The notes under the pieces are model-generated. The model was given only the letters and a program-made list of their open reading frames with translations, ran no database searches and was not told the origin of the DNA. 64,000 bases of DNA from Clostridia bacterium (lineage in GTDB: Bacteria > Bacillota > Clostridia > Oscillospirales > CAG-272): positions 47,344-111,343 of the forward strand of contig JAQXHN010000003.1 of NCBI GenBank assembly GCA_029007295.1, in the 5' to 3' direction. Position numbers and translations under genes: made by a program. Shown here one piece after another: positions 19,085 to 28,227 of the stretch; position 1 is the stretch's first letter; the number at the start of each line of letters is the position of its first letter.

Positions 19085-19843
19085 ATGTTAATTACTTCAA
19101 GAACAAATCCTAAAATAATTGCCGCCGCCGCTCTTTCCGATAAGAAAAACCGCGATAAAGCCGGTATGTATTTAATCGAAGGAAGGAAGCTTTTTTGCGA
19201 GGCGGTAAAACGCGGAGCCTATATTTGCGAGGTGTTTGTTACCGAAAAAAACCTTTTGTCCTTATCGGAGGAGTTATCCCGGCTGACATGCGAAATATAT
19301 TCCGTTACGGAATCGGTATTTGCAAAGCTCACGCAGGACAGAAGCCCGGACGGTATTATCTGCACCGCAAAAATGAAAACAGAGCACACTGCCTGCGAAT
19401 TTACAAAGCCGTTTATTATTTGCGATATGCAGGACCCGGGAAATCTCGGAACATGTATCCGCACGGCACTCGCCCTCGGCATTTCGCCGCTTATTCTGGC
19501 AGGAGACTGTGCAGATATTTATAATCCGAAAACCGTGCGTGCGTCGATGGGAACGCTTTTTTCGCAAAGCATTTTGAAGCTTCAAAGCCATGCCGACGCA
19601 ATAGAATTATGTCACAATAAGGGTTTTAGAGTGTTCGCCGCCGCATTAACGGATAATGCTTTGCCTATTTCGGTATCCGAGCGCAACGCCGTTTACGCTG
19701 TGGGAAACGAAGGACACGGCTTGCCATGCGAAACTATTAATATTTGCGACGGCTGCACGGTAATACCGATGAAGGGAAATTGCGAATCGCTGAATGCTGC
19801 GGTATGTGCCTCGATATTAATGTGGGAAAGCACGAAAAATTAA
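19085..19843 (+). CDS. TrmH/SpoU family RNA 2'-O-methyltransferase
   Basis: Start at MLITSRTNPKI; CDMQDPGNLGTCIRTALALG, VGNEGHGL, IPMKGNCESLNAAVCASILMWE SPOUT motifs. Confidence 0.9.
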   Translation: MLITSRTNPKIIAAAALSDKKNRDKAGMYLIEGRKLFCEAVKRGAYICEVFVTEKNLLSLSEELSRLTCEIYSVTESVFAKLTQDRSPDGIICTAKMKTEHTACEFTKPFIICDMQDPGNLGTCIRTALALGISPLILAGDCADIYNPKTVRASMGTLFSQSILKLQSHADAIELCHNKGFRVFAAALTDNALPISVSERNAVYAVGNEGHGLPCETINICDGCTVIPMKGNCESLNAAVCASILMWESTKN

Positions 19844-19906
19844 GATAATATGCTCTTGAAATTTTTTAACTGATATAATAAAATATCTAAAAAAGGCGGT
19901 GAAACA

Positions 19907-21106
19907 ATGTCTGACGAATTAGCTCTGTGGGTATGGCTTTCATTGGCGCTCGGACCTGCAAGCACTGTCCCCTCCCGGCTGCTTCACGAATTCGGCAGTA
20001 TCAAAGCCGTATACGGCGCATCCGAAGAGGAATACGATTCCGTATGCAAGATATCGAAAAAGTCAATAATCAGACTGTGCGACAAGAATCTTGAAAATGC
20101 GCAAGCCGTAGTTGCATGGTGCGAGGAACATAAGGTTGGGATACTGACTCCTGTTGATATACGCTATCCGGACAGACTCAGAGTTATTAAAGCAGCGCCT
20201 ATTGTGCTGTACTATATCGGCACAATACCTGATTTTGACGGAAAATTATGTATTTCAAGCGTCGGAACGAGGAATATTTCCGAATACGGAAGAATAAATG
20301 CATACAAAATAAGTTATGAATTTGCAAAGTCGGGCGCCGTTATTGTCAGCGGTCTTGCCGCAGGCATTGATTCGGTATGTCACAGAGGAGCGCTTGACGC
20401 ACTCGGAAAAACAGTTGCCGTTCTCGGCTGCGGTATAGACCATGTTTACCCTAAATTCAACCGCGCTCTTATGAAAGAGATCGCAAGAAAGGGTCTTTTG
20501 ATTTCCGAATATCCCCCGGGAACAAAGCCTATCGGGAAGAATTTTCCCCTGAGAAACAGAATAATCAGCGGTCTGTGTCAGGCGACCGTCGTTTACGAGG
20601 CGGACAGAGCAAGCGGATCTTTGATAACGGCAAGATATGCCCGTGAAGAGGGACGGAAATTATACGCTCTGCCGGGAATGGTCGGAGAATTAAATTCTCT
20701 CGGAACAAACGACCTTATAAGAAGCGGCGCAAAAATGATTGTGTCGGCTGACGATTTGCTTTCGGATTACGAAGAGTATCTGGAAAGAAAGCCCTCGGAG
20801 AAAATTAAATCTCCGAATAATATTAAGAATAAAGAAAAAACATATTTATCCGAAATAAAACCCGCACCTGTGCGGAAAAGTAATAAAAAGCCGGCTGAAA
20901 AAAAGGAAGAAATCGGCTCCGACCCCGAAGGATTAACGGAAATTGAGCTTTCCGTTTACAAAATGCTCAAAAGAGCAAAACCGAAATCCTTTGACGAGCT
21001 GTCGGAGTCGGGCTACGGAGCGTCGGAATTACTTACTGCGCTTACAATGCTGGAAATTAAGGGATTGATAATCTCTTTGCCCGGCGGTGCATACTCAAGA
21101 AGCTGA
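19907..21106 (+). CDS. dprA: DNA-processing protein DprA
   Basis: IVSGLAAGIDSVCHRGALDALGKTVAVLGCGIDHVYP, FPLRNRIISGL and a C-terminal winged-helix region. Confidence 0.93.
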   Translation: MSDELALWVWLSLALGPASTVPSRLLHEFGSIKAVYGASEEEYDSVCKISKKSIIRLCDKNLENAQAVVAWCEEHKVGILTPVDIRYPDRLRVIKAAPIVLYYIGTIPDFDGKLCISSVGTRNISEYGRINAYKISYEFAKSGAVIVSGLAAGIDSVCHRGALDALGKTVAVLGCGIDHVYPKFNRALMKEIARKGLLISEYPPGTKPIGKNFPLRNRIISGLCQATVVYEADRASGSLITARYAREEGRKLYALPGMVGELNSLGTNDLIRSGAKMIVSADDLLSDYEEYLERKPSEKIKSPNNIKNKEKTYLSEIKPAPVRKSNKKPAEKKEEIGSDPEGLTEIELSVYKMLKRAKPKSFDELSESGYGASELLTALTMLEIKGLIISLPGGAYSRS

Positions 21107-21157
21107 AATACGGATAAAAACGAATAAAAGCAAACTCCGAAATGAAAGGATTATTAC

Positions 21158-23398
21158 ATGGCAAATCTCGTAATAGTTGAGTCGCCTGCAAAGGCAAGTA
21201 CAATAAAGGGCTATCTCGGCTCAAATTACAAGGTAGTGGCCTCAAACGGTCACGTGCGCGACCTGCCGAAGTCAACTCTCGGCGTAGATATTGACGGCGA
21301 TAATTTCACTCCTCACTACATTAATATAAGGGGTAAGGGCGATTTGATTAAGTCTCTGCGTAAAGACGCAAAGAACGCAACAAAGGTTTTTCTTGCAACG
21401 GACCCTGACAGAGAGGGAGAAGCGATTTCCTGGCACCTTGCGGTTATGCTCGGCCTTGACGAAGCGAAGGCAAAAAGAGTAACATTCAATGAAATTACGA
21501 AAACGGCTGTAAAGCAGGGGGTTAAAAATCCCCGTGAAATAGATATGGAGCTTGTAAATTCTCAGCAGGCTCGCCGTTTACTTGACAGAATAGTAGGCTA
21601 TAAGCTCAGCCCTTTTCTCTGGAAAACACTGTCAAAAAGCAACCTGTCTGCCGGCAGAGTTCAAAGCGTCGCAACCAGAATTATCTGTGAGCGCGAGGCG
21701 GAAATAAATGCTTTCGTACCGGATGAATACTGGTCAATCGAAGCAATGCTCGAGGGTGAATCAAGCGAAGCCTTTAAGGCGAAGTTTTACGGAAACGCCG
21801 ACGGAAAAACGGAATTGAAAAGCGAAGAAGACACAAATGCCGTTTTGAATGCAATAAAGGGTAATCCCTATATTGTCAAGAGCATAAAGAAGGCTGTCAG
21901 AGCGAGAAATCCCCAGCCCCCTTTTATCACCTCAACGCTTCAGCAGGAGGCCTCAAGGAAGCTCGGCTTCCAGCTGACGAGAATAATGAAGATAGCGCAG
22001 AGTCTGTACGAGGGTGTTAACATCGGCGCCGAAAACGGCGGCGTTGTCGGTCTTATCACGTATATGCGTACCGACTCCATGCGTATTTCCGATGATGCCT
22101 ACAATGCGGCAAAGACTTATATCGGAGAGCGCTTCGGTGAGGAATATCTCCCGAAATCAAGAAGGATGTTTAAGATTGACCAAAATGCACAGGACGCACA
22201 CGAAGCCATCCGCCCGACAAATGTTATGCTCTCCCCCGACAAGTTAAAATCCAAACTCACAAACGAGCAGTATAAGCTGTATAAGCTTATCTGGGAGCGT
22301 TTTATCGCAAGCCAGATGGCGTCCGCCGCAATAGATACCGTAAGTGTGGAAATCGAAAATTCCGGCTACATCTTCAGAACAAACGGAAATACCGTTAAAT
22401 TTCAGGGCTATCTGAAAATTTACAACGAAGCCGACGATACCGGCGAAAACGCACTTCCCGAATTGAAGGAAAACGAAAAATTAACGGAAAAAAGCATAAA
22501 GCCCGAACAGCATTTTACCGAGCCGCCCGCAAGATATACGGAGGGCACGCTCGTTAAATTCTTCAAGGAAAACGGAATCGGAAGACCCAGCACCTATTCT
22601 ACTATAATTGCGAATATTATCTCAAGGGGCTACGTACGGCGCGAAGGAAAATCGCTTTGCCCGACTCCCTTGGGCGAAACGACAACAAAGCTGATGATTG
22701 AGAATTTCCCCGATATTGTGGATTGCAAATTTACCGCAGCAATGGAGGATCGGCTGGATAATATAGCAAACGGCAGCGAAACAATGAACGGCGTTCTCGC
22801 CTCCTTCTACAAGGGCTTTGAAAAGGAGCTTTGCGCTGCAGGCGAAAAGGTAAAGGGAGCGGAATATGAATTACCTCCGGAATTAACAGACATAATATGC
22901 GACAAGTGCGGCGCAACAATGATTGTAAAAAACGGCAAATTCGGACGTTTTGCCGCATGCCCCAACTACCCGAAGTGCAAAAACACAAGGCCCATCGACA
23001 ATGAGGGACATTTAATCGAGAAAAAGCCAAGAGAAGCCGCCGAAACCGATATGATATGTGAAAAATGCGGCGCTCCCATGGTTATGCGCCAGGGCAGATA
23101 CGGTCAGTTCTACGCCTGCTCCGCTTATCCGAAGTGCAAAAACACAAAGCAGATTACAAAGGATATCGGAGTTAAGTGTCCTAAGTGTTCGGGTAAAATC
23201 GTATCGCGCAGTATCAAAGGAAGACAGAGATTCTTCGGCTGTGAAAATTATCCCGCATGCGACTTCTCATCTTGGGACACGCCAATTAAGGAAAAATGCC
23301 CTAAGTGCGGTTCTATGCTCTTAAAGAAAAAGGGTAAGGAAACAATTGTTTGCTACAACAAAGATTGCGACTATCAGAGAGAGGATAAACAGCAATGA
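21158..23398 (+). CDS. topA: DNA topoisomerase I with four C-terminal zinc ribbons
   Basis: MANLVIVESPAKASTIKGYLG; ITYMRTDSMRIS active-site Tyr; four CxxC...C..C zinc ribbons at the C-terminus. Confidence 0.97.
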   Translation: MANLVIVESPAKASTIKGYLGSNYKVVASNGHVRDLPKSTLGVDIDGDNFTPHYINIRGKGDLIKSLRKDAKNATKVFLATDPDREGEAISWHLAVMLGLDEAKAKRVTFNEITKTAVKQGVKNPREIDMELVNSQQARRLLDRIVGYKLSPFLWKTLSKSNLSAGRVQSVATRIICEREAEINAFVPDEYWSIEAMLEGESSEAFKAKFYGNADGKTELKSEEDTNAVLNAIKGNPYIVKSIKKAVRARNPQPPFITSTLQQEASRKLGFQLTRIMKIAQSLYEGVNIGAENGGVVGLITYMRTDSMRISDDAYNAAKTYIGERFGEEYLPKSRRMFKIDQNAQDAHEAIRPTNVMLSPDKLKSKLTNEQYKLYKLIWERFIASQMASAAIDTVSVEIENSGYIFRTNGNTVKFQGYLKIYNEADDTGENALPELKENEKLTEKSIKPEQHFTEPPARYTEGTLVKFFKENGIGRPSTYSTIIANIISRGYVRREGKSLCPTPLGETTTKLMIENFPDIVDCKFTAAMEDRLDNIANGSETMNGVLASFYKGFEKELCAAGEKVKGAEYELPPELTDIICDKCGATMIVKNGKFGRFAACPNYPKCKNTRPIDNEGHLIEKKPREAAETDMICEKCGAPMVMRQGRYGQFYACSAYPKCKNTKQITKDIGVKCPKCSGKIVSRSIKGRQRFFGCENYPACDFSSWDTPIKEKCPKCGSMLLKKKGKETIVCYNKDCDYQREDKQQ

Positions 23399-24720
23399 GC
23401 GTTACCGTTATCGGCGCAGGTCTTGCCGGATGCGAATGCGCATATCAGATTGCAAAAAGAGGAGTCGGGGTTGACCTTTACGAGATGAAGCCGACTAAAA
23501 TGACTCCCGCTCACCACAGCGAAGACTTTGCCGAGCTTGTATGCTCAAATTCGCTTCGCTCTGCGGTGATTACAAACGCCGTCGGACTCTTAAAAGAAGA
23601 AATGCGAGCTCTCGATTCCCTTATTATGGAGGCGGCGGATAACTGCCGTGTCGAGGCAGGCAGCGCCCTTGCGGTTGACAGAACGGCATTTTCACGCTAT
23701 ATTACCGAAAAAATCAGAAATAACGAAAATATCACGGTTCACGGGGAAGAGGTAACGGAAATACCCGATTGCGAGCTTTGCGTTATCGCATCGGGGCCTC
23801 TGACTTCGGATGCGCTGGCTTCATCCATTCTGAAATTCGCAGGCGTTAAGGCGCTATCCTTTTTTGATGCGGCAGCACCCATTGTCGACGCTTCAAGCAT
23901 TGATTACGGCAAAGCCTTTTTTGCTTCGAGATACGGAAAGGGCGAGCCGGATTCCTACCTTAATCTGCCTATGACAAAGGAGGAATACGGTCAATTTTAT
24001 GAAGCGCTCATCTCGGCAAAGGAGGCTGAGTTAAAGGATTTTGACAAAGAGGAACAAGATAGCCTGACCGTATTTGAGGGCTGTATGCCCGTTGAGGTTA
24101 TGGCAAGAAGAGGTGTAGACACACTTCGCTTCGGTCCTATGAAGCCCGTCGGACTTCCCGTTCCGTCTACCGGAAAAGACGCTTATGCTACGGTTCAGCT
24201 ACGTAAAGAGAATAACGAGGGAACGATGTTCAACATTGTAGGCTTTCAGACGCATTTGACCTTTGCAGAGCAAAAACGGGTATTCTCAATGATACCCGGA
24301 CTTGAAAACGCACACTTTTTGCGTTACGGCGTCATGCACCGAAACACATTTCTCGATTCACCTAAGCTTCTTAACTCCGATTATTCGCTGAAAAAAGACT
24401 CAAGGTATTTCTTTGCGGGTCAAATGACCGGGGTTGAGGGTTATGTCGAAAGCGCTTCTTCAGGACTTTTATGCGGTATTGCGGCGGCATTTAAGGCGCT
24501 CGGCAAAAAGGCTCCGGACTTCCCTTCAACCACCGCAATCGGTGCGCTTGCTCACTATGTCAGCGAAAGCGTCGGCACGCCGTTTCAGCCGATGAACGTT
24601 AATTTCGGCATTATAGATGCGCTCGAAACAAAAGTCAAGGGCGGAAAAGCGAAGAAAAACGAGGCCTTGGCTGAAAGAGCCTTATCCGTTATAAGAGAGT
24701 TAAGCGAGACAGTTAAATAA
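23395..24720 (+). CDS. trmFO: tRNA (uracil-5-)-methyltransferase TrmFO (folate-dependent)
   Basis: VIGAGLAGCECAYQIAKRGV...YEMKPTKMTPAHHSEDFAELVCSNSLRS; ATGA overlap with topA. Confidence 0.95.
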   Translation: MSVTVIGAGLAGCECAYQIAKRGVGVDLYEMKPTKMTPAHHSEDFAELVCSNSLRSAVITNAVGLLKEEMRALDSLIMEAADNCRVEAGSALAVDRTAFSRYITEKIRNNENITVHGEEVTEIPDCELCVIASGPLTSDALASSILKFAGVKALSFFDAAAPIVDASSIDYGKAFFASRYGKGEPDSYLNLPMTKEEYGQFYEALISAKEAELKDFDKEEQDSLTVFEGCMPVEVMARRGVDTLRFGPMKPVGLPVPSTGKDAYATVQLRKENNEGTMFNIVGFQTHLTFAEQKRVFSMIPGLENAHFLRYGVMHRNTFLDSPKLLNSDYSLKKDSRYFFAGQMTGVEGYVESASSGLLCGIAAAFKALGKKAPDFPSTTAIGALAHYVSESVGTPFQPMNVNFGIIDALETKVKGGKAKKNEALAERALSVIRELSETVK

Positions 24721-24741
24721 TTTTCGTGAAAGGAAAAACAA

Positions 24742-25746
24742 ATGAGAATTATTATTGATGTTATGAGTGGCGATAATGCGCCGTTTGAAACAATAAAGGG
24801 CGCAGCTTTGGCGGCGCAGTCATTCAAAGCCGATATCACAGTTGTCGGAAACGAAGGCGTCATTCGCCGTATATGTTCGGAAAACGGTTGGGATACCGCA
24901 CTTTTCGGTATTGTACATGCGGATTCCGTAATTACAATGGAGGATCAGCCCCTTTGCGTTGTCAGGGAAAAATCGGACTCATCAATGAGCGTAGGTCTTA
25001 AAATGCTTGCAGAGGGCAAGGCGGACGCCTTTATCTCCGCCGGAAATACGGGAGCCTTGCACGCAGGCTCCACACTGCTTGTAAGAAGAATTAAGGGCGT
25101 TAAGAGAAGCGCAATAGCGACGCTTTTGCCCTTTCAGGACCCCCTTCTTCTCATTGATTCGGGTGCAAATACCGAGGTTACAAAGGAACAGCTCGAACAG
25201 TTTGCCGTTATGGGTTCTATATATATGAGCAATATCCTTGGCGTTTCTAACCCCCGCGTAGGTCTTGCCAATATAGGAACGGAATCCACAAAGGGTCCGA
25301 AAAATCTGGTTGAAGCATACGAATATCTTTCGGCTTCGGAAAATATTAATTTTATCGGCAATATCGAGGGAAAGCAAATCCCGTTTTCCAATTGTGATGT
25401 TCTCGTTTGCGACGGCTTTACCGGCAATACGATTTTGAAGGTGGCGGAGGGAGTTTCGTCCTTCATGCTGAAGAAGCTAAAGTCAATACTTACCGCCAAT
25501 GTTTTAACAAAGCTCTCCGCTCTCACATTTAAGAGCAAGCTGACGGAGGTGAAAAATTCATTCAGCGCCAGCGACTACGGCGGAGCGCCTATGCTCGGTA
25601 TTTCAAAGCCGGTAATCAAGGCGCACGGAAGCTCGGACGCCGAAGAAATAAAAAATTCCGTGGGTCAGGCGATAGCTTTCATCAGCACAAACGTCATTAA
25701 GGAAATTTCCGATACTCTTTCTCAAAAGCTAAGGAGTGAGGATTAA
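24742..25746 (+). CDS. plsX: Phosphate acyltransferase PlsX
   Basis: MRIIIDVMSGDNAPFETIKGAALA, SAGNTGALHAGSTL, VGLANIGTESTKG. Confidence 0.95.
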   Translation: MRIIIDVMSGDNAPFETIKGAALAAQSFKADITVVGNEGVIRRICSENGWDTALFGIVHADSVITMEDQPLCVVREKSDSSMSVGLKMLAEGKADAFISAGNTGALHAGSTLLVRRIKGVKRSAIATLLPFQDPLLLIDSGANTEVTKEQLEQFAVMGSIYMSNILGVSNPRVGLANIGTESTKGPKNLVEAYEYLSASENINFIGNIEGKQIPFSNCDVLVCDGFTGNTILKVAEGVSSFMLKKLKSILTANVLTKLSALTFKSKLTEVKNSFSASDYGGAPMLGISKPVIKAHGSSDAEEIKNSVGQAIAFISTNVIKEISDTLSQKLRSED

Positions 25747-26453
25747 TGTCAAAGAACACAAGCGATTTTTCTTTGCTTGAAGATAAAATCGGGTACACGT
25801 TTAAAAATAAAATGCTGTTAAAAAGAGCGTTAACCCACTCGTCATACGCAAACGAACAAAGAGTACACGAGTCGGAATACAAGGATAACGAGAGAATGGA
25901 ATATCTCGGAGACAGCGTCCTTTCGCTCGTGACCAGCGAATACCTGTTTACAACTCATCCGGAAATGCCCGAGGGCAAGCTGTCTTTAGTCAGAGCCGCC
26001 TCGGTTTGCGAAAAGACTCTTGCGGAATTTGCCCGTAAAATTTCTCTGGGTTCGTTTCTTTTTCTCGGCAACGGAGAGGAACAAAATAACGGCAGAAACC
26101 GCCCGTCCATTCTGTCGGATGCCTTTGAGGCTCTGTTATGTGCAATCTTTCTTGACTCGTCGCTTGACGAGGTTAAGAAATTTCTGCTCCCGTTGATGAG
26201 TATAAAAATTTCCGAAATCGTTGAAAAAGGCTCTGCAGAGGACTATAAAACAAGCCTTCAGCACATTATTCAGCAGGAGCGAAGCGAGGTTCTTTGCTAT
26301 GTTACGGTAGGCGAAAGCGGTCCTGCGCATCAGAGAGTCTTTGAGGTTGAGGCAAGACTGAATTCCAATGTAATAGGCAGAGGCAAGGCAGGTTCAAAAA
26401 GAGAGGCCGAACAGCTTGCAGCCAAAGAGGCTCTGACTCTGTTCGGAAAATAA
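25746..26453 (+). CDS. rnc: Ribonuclease III
   Basis: RALTHSSYANE, NERMEYLGDSVLSLV, SDAFEALLCAIFLD and a C-terminal dsRBD. Confidence 0.96.
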   Translation: MSKNTSDFSLLEDKIGYTFKNKMLLKRALTHSSYANEQRVHESEYKDNERMEYLGDSVLSLVTSEYLFTTHPEMPEGKLSLVRAASVCEKTLAEFARKISLGSFLFLGNGEEQNNGRNRPSILSDAFEALLCAIFLDSSLDEVKKFLLPLMSIKISEIVEKGSAEDYKTSLQHIIQQERSEVLCYVTVGESGPAHQRVFEVEARLNSNVIGRGKAGSKREAEQLAAKEALTLFGK

Positions 26454-26454
26454 T

Positions 26455-27462
26455 ATGAAAAAGCATAAGAATATTCCTATTTTTATACCGCATTTAGGTT
26501 GCCCGAATAATTGCGTTTTTTGTAATCAGCGCAAGATTTCGGGCATTACCTCGTTTGACATAAATTCGGTTAGGCGCGATATAGATTTGTATCTCGAAAC
26601 ATCAAGCGACAGCACCGCTTCAATTCAGCTCGCCTACTTCGGAGGAAGCTTTACGGCGATAGGACGTGACGACATGCTGACCCTGTTAAGGCTCGGCTAC
26701 AGCTATATTGCAAAGGGAAAAATAGAATCCATGCGTATATCGACAAGACCCGACTGTATTGACAGCGAAATTCTCGCTTGTCTTAGAGACTACGGAGTAA
26801 AAAGCATAGAGCTCGGCATTCAGTCCTTATACGACGATGTGTTGTCCGCCTCCGGAAGAGGTCACACCGCCCGGCAAGCCCTTGACGCCATGAATCTTGT
26901 AAATTCATTTAACTGCTTCGAGCTTGTAGGTCAGATGATGACGGCTTTGCCCGAATCCACTCCGGAAAAAGAGGCCGCAACAGCAAGGATGATTTGCGAA
27001 AACGGGGCGCACGCCGCCCGAATTTACCCGACAATGGTTTTCGCAAAAACCGAGCTTGAAAACATGTTGAAAAGGGGAGATTATATACTCCCTACCGTTG
27101 AAAATCTTGTTTCGAGAACGGCAAAGGTGTTTGCCGTATTTCAAAATTACGGCGTTAAGGTGATACGAATAGGCTTGGCGGAGAACGAATCTCTTCACGA
27201 CCCCGACGGCATAGTCGGAGACTGCTATCACCCGGCCATGGGCGAGCTTGTAATGTCCGAATACTATAAGGAGCTTATCCTGAAAAAGCTTGAAAATAAC
27301 ACAAAAGAAAGTGTTACGATCCTTTGCGCAAAAGGCGAAACCTCCAAGGTTATCGGACATAAAGGGGCTAACAAAAAATATTTACAAAATAAATGCAACG
27401 TAAAAAACGTAAAAGTTATTGAAAAAAACGCCTTAAAGTTGTATAATATAGAAATAATGTGA
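26455..27462 (+). CDS. Elp3-like radical SAM protein
   Basis: FIPHLGCPNNCVFCNQRKISG (CxxxxxCxxC), YFGGSFTAI, ELGIQSLYDDVL; common locus between rnc and smc. Confidence 0.87.
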   Translation: MKKHKNIPIFIPHLGCPNNCVFCNQRKISGITSFDINSVRRDIDLYLETSSDSTASIQLAYFGGSFTAIGRDDMLTLLRLGYSYIAKGKIESMRISTRPDCIDSEILACLRDYGVKSIELGIQSLYDDVLSASGRGHTARQALDAMNLVNSFNCFELVGQMMTALPESTPEKEAATARMICENGAHAARIYPTMVFAKTELENMLKRGDYILPTVENLVSRTAKVFAVFQNYGVKVIRIGLAENESLHDPDGIVGDCYHPAMGELVMSEYYKELILKKLENNTKESVTILCAKGETSKVIGHKGANKKYLQNKCNVKNVKVIEKNALKLYNIEIM

Positions 27463-27481
27463 AATAAAAAGGTTAAAAGAT

Positions 27482-28183
27482 ATGCAAAATACCGTCTGCG
27501 AATTACATTTTCACACAATGGAGTCAAGCTATTGCGGTCATGTTTCAGCCGTTGATTCCATTCCCTTGTACAAAAAAAACGGATACGATTTGGTTTGTGT
27601 TACAGACCACTATAACTACGACTATTTTACGGAATACAGAAACGGCAGTATTTCCTGGAGTCAGGCAGTAAAGAAGAGATTGCTCGGCTACGAAACGGCA
27701 AAAAGAGTCGGAGACGAATGCGGCGTTACCGTTCTTTTAGCGGCTGAGTTTCGTTTTCCCGATTATTCAAACGACTATCTCGTATACGGAATAACCCCCG
27801 AAATGATGCTCGATCATCCGGAATTACACGAATTGACGCTCAGCGAATTTTCCGATTTTGCAAAAAAGAACGATATAGTCGTCATTCAGGCTCACCCCTT
27901 CAGATACGGTCAGACAATCATGCCCGTAAAATACATTGACGGAGTTGAAGCCTACAACTCCCATCCCCTGCACAACGCACACAATGCGGTTGCCGAAAAA
28001 TATGCCGAGCTGAACAATTTAATAGCAACAGCCGGTCAGGATTTCCACCAATATCCCGCCATGCTCGGCTGTAAAACTCTTTTCCATGGTGAAATAAGGT
28101 CATTGTCCGATTTAAAGACAAAGCTGAGAAGCCGTGATTTTGAAATAATTAAACCCGAGCACCCGGCAATATATAACGATTAA
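27482..28183 (+). CDS. PHP domain-containing metal-dependent hydrolase
   Basis: CELHFHTMESSYCGH, VTDHYNYD, IQAHPFR, GQDFHQY PHP metal-ligand motifs. Confidence 0.83.
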   Translation: MQNTVCELHFHTMESSYCGHVSAVDSIPLYKKNGYDLVCVTDHYNYDYFTEYRNGSISWSQAVKKRLLGYETAKRVGDECGVTVLLAAEFRFPDYSNDYLVYGITPEMMLDHPELHELTLSEFSDFAKKNDIVVIQAHPFRYGQTIMPVKYIDGVEAYNSHPLHNAHNAVAEKYAELNNLIATAGQDFHQYPAMLGCKTLFHGEIRSLSDLKTKLRSRDFEIIKPEHPAIYND

Positions 28184-28227
28184 TACATTGCGAACATAAC
28201 GAAATTCTACCGAAAGGAGGTCGCGGT

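Noticed and set aside
22870-23395. Extra zinc ribbons of topA as a novel domain architecture
   Set aside because: Multiple C4 zinc ribbons at the C-terminus are common in bacterial topoisomerase I.
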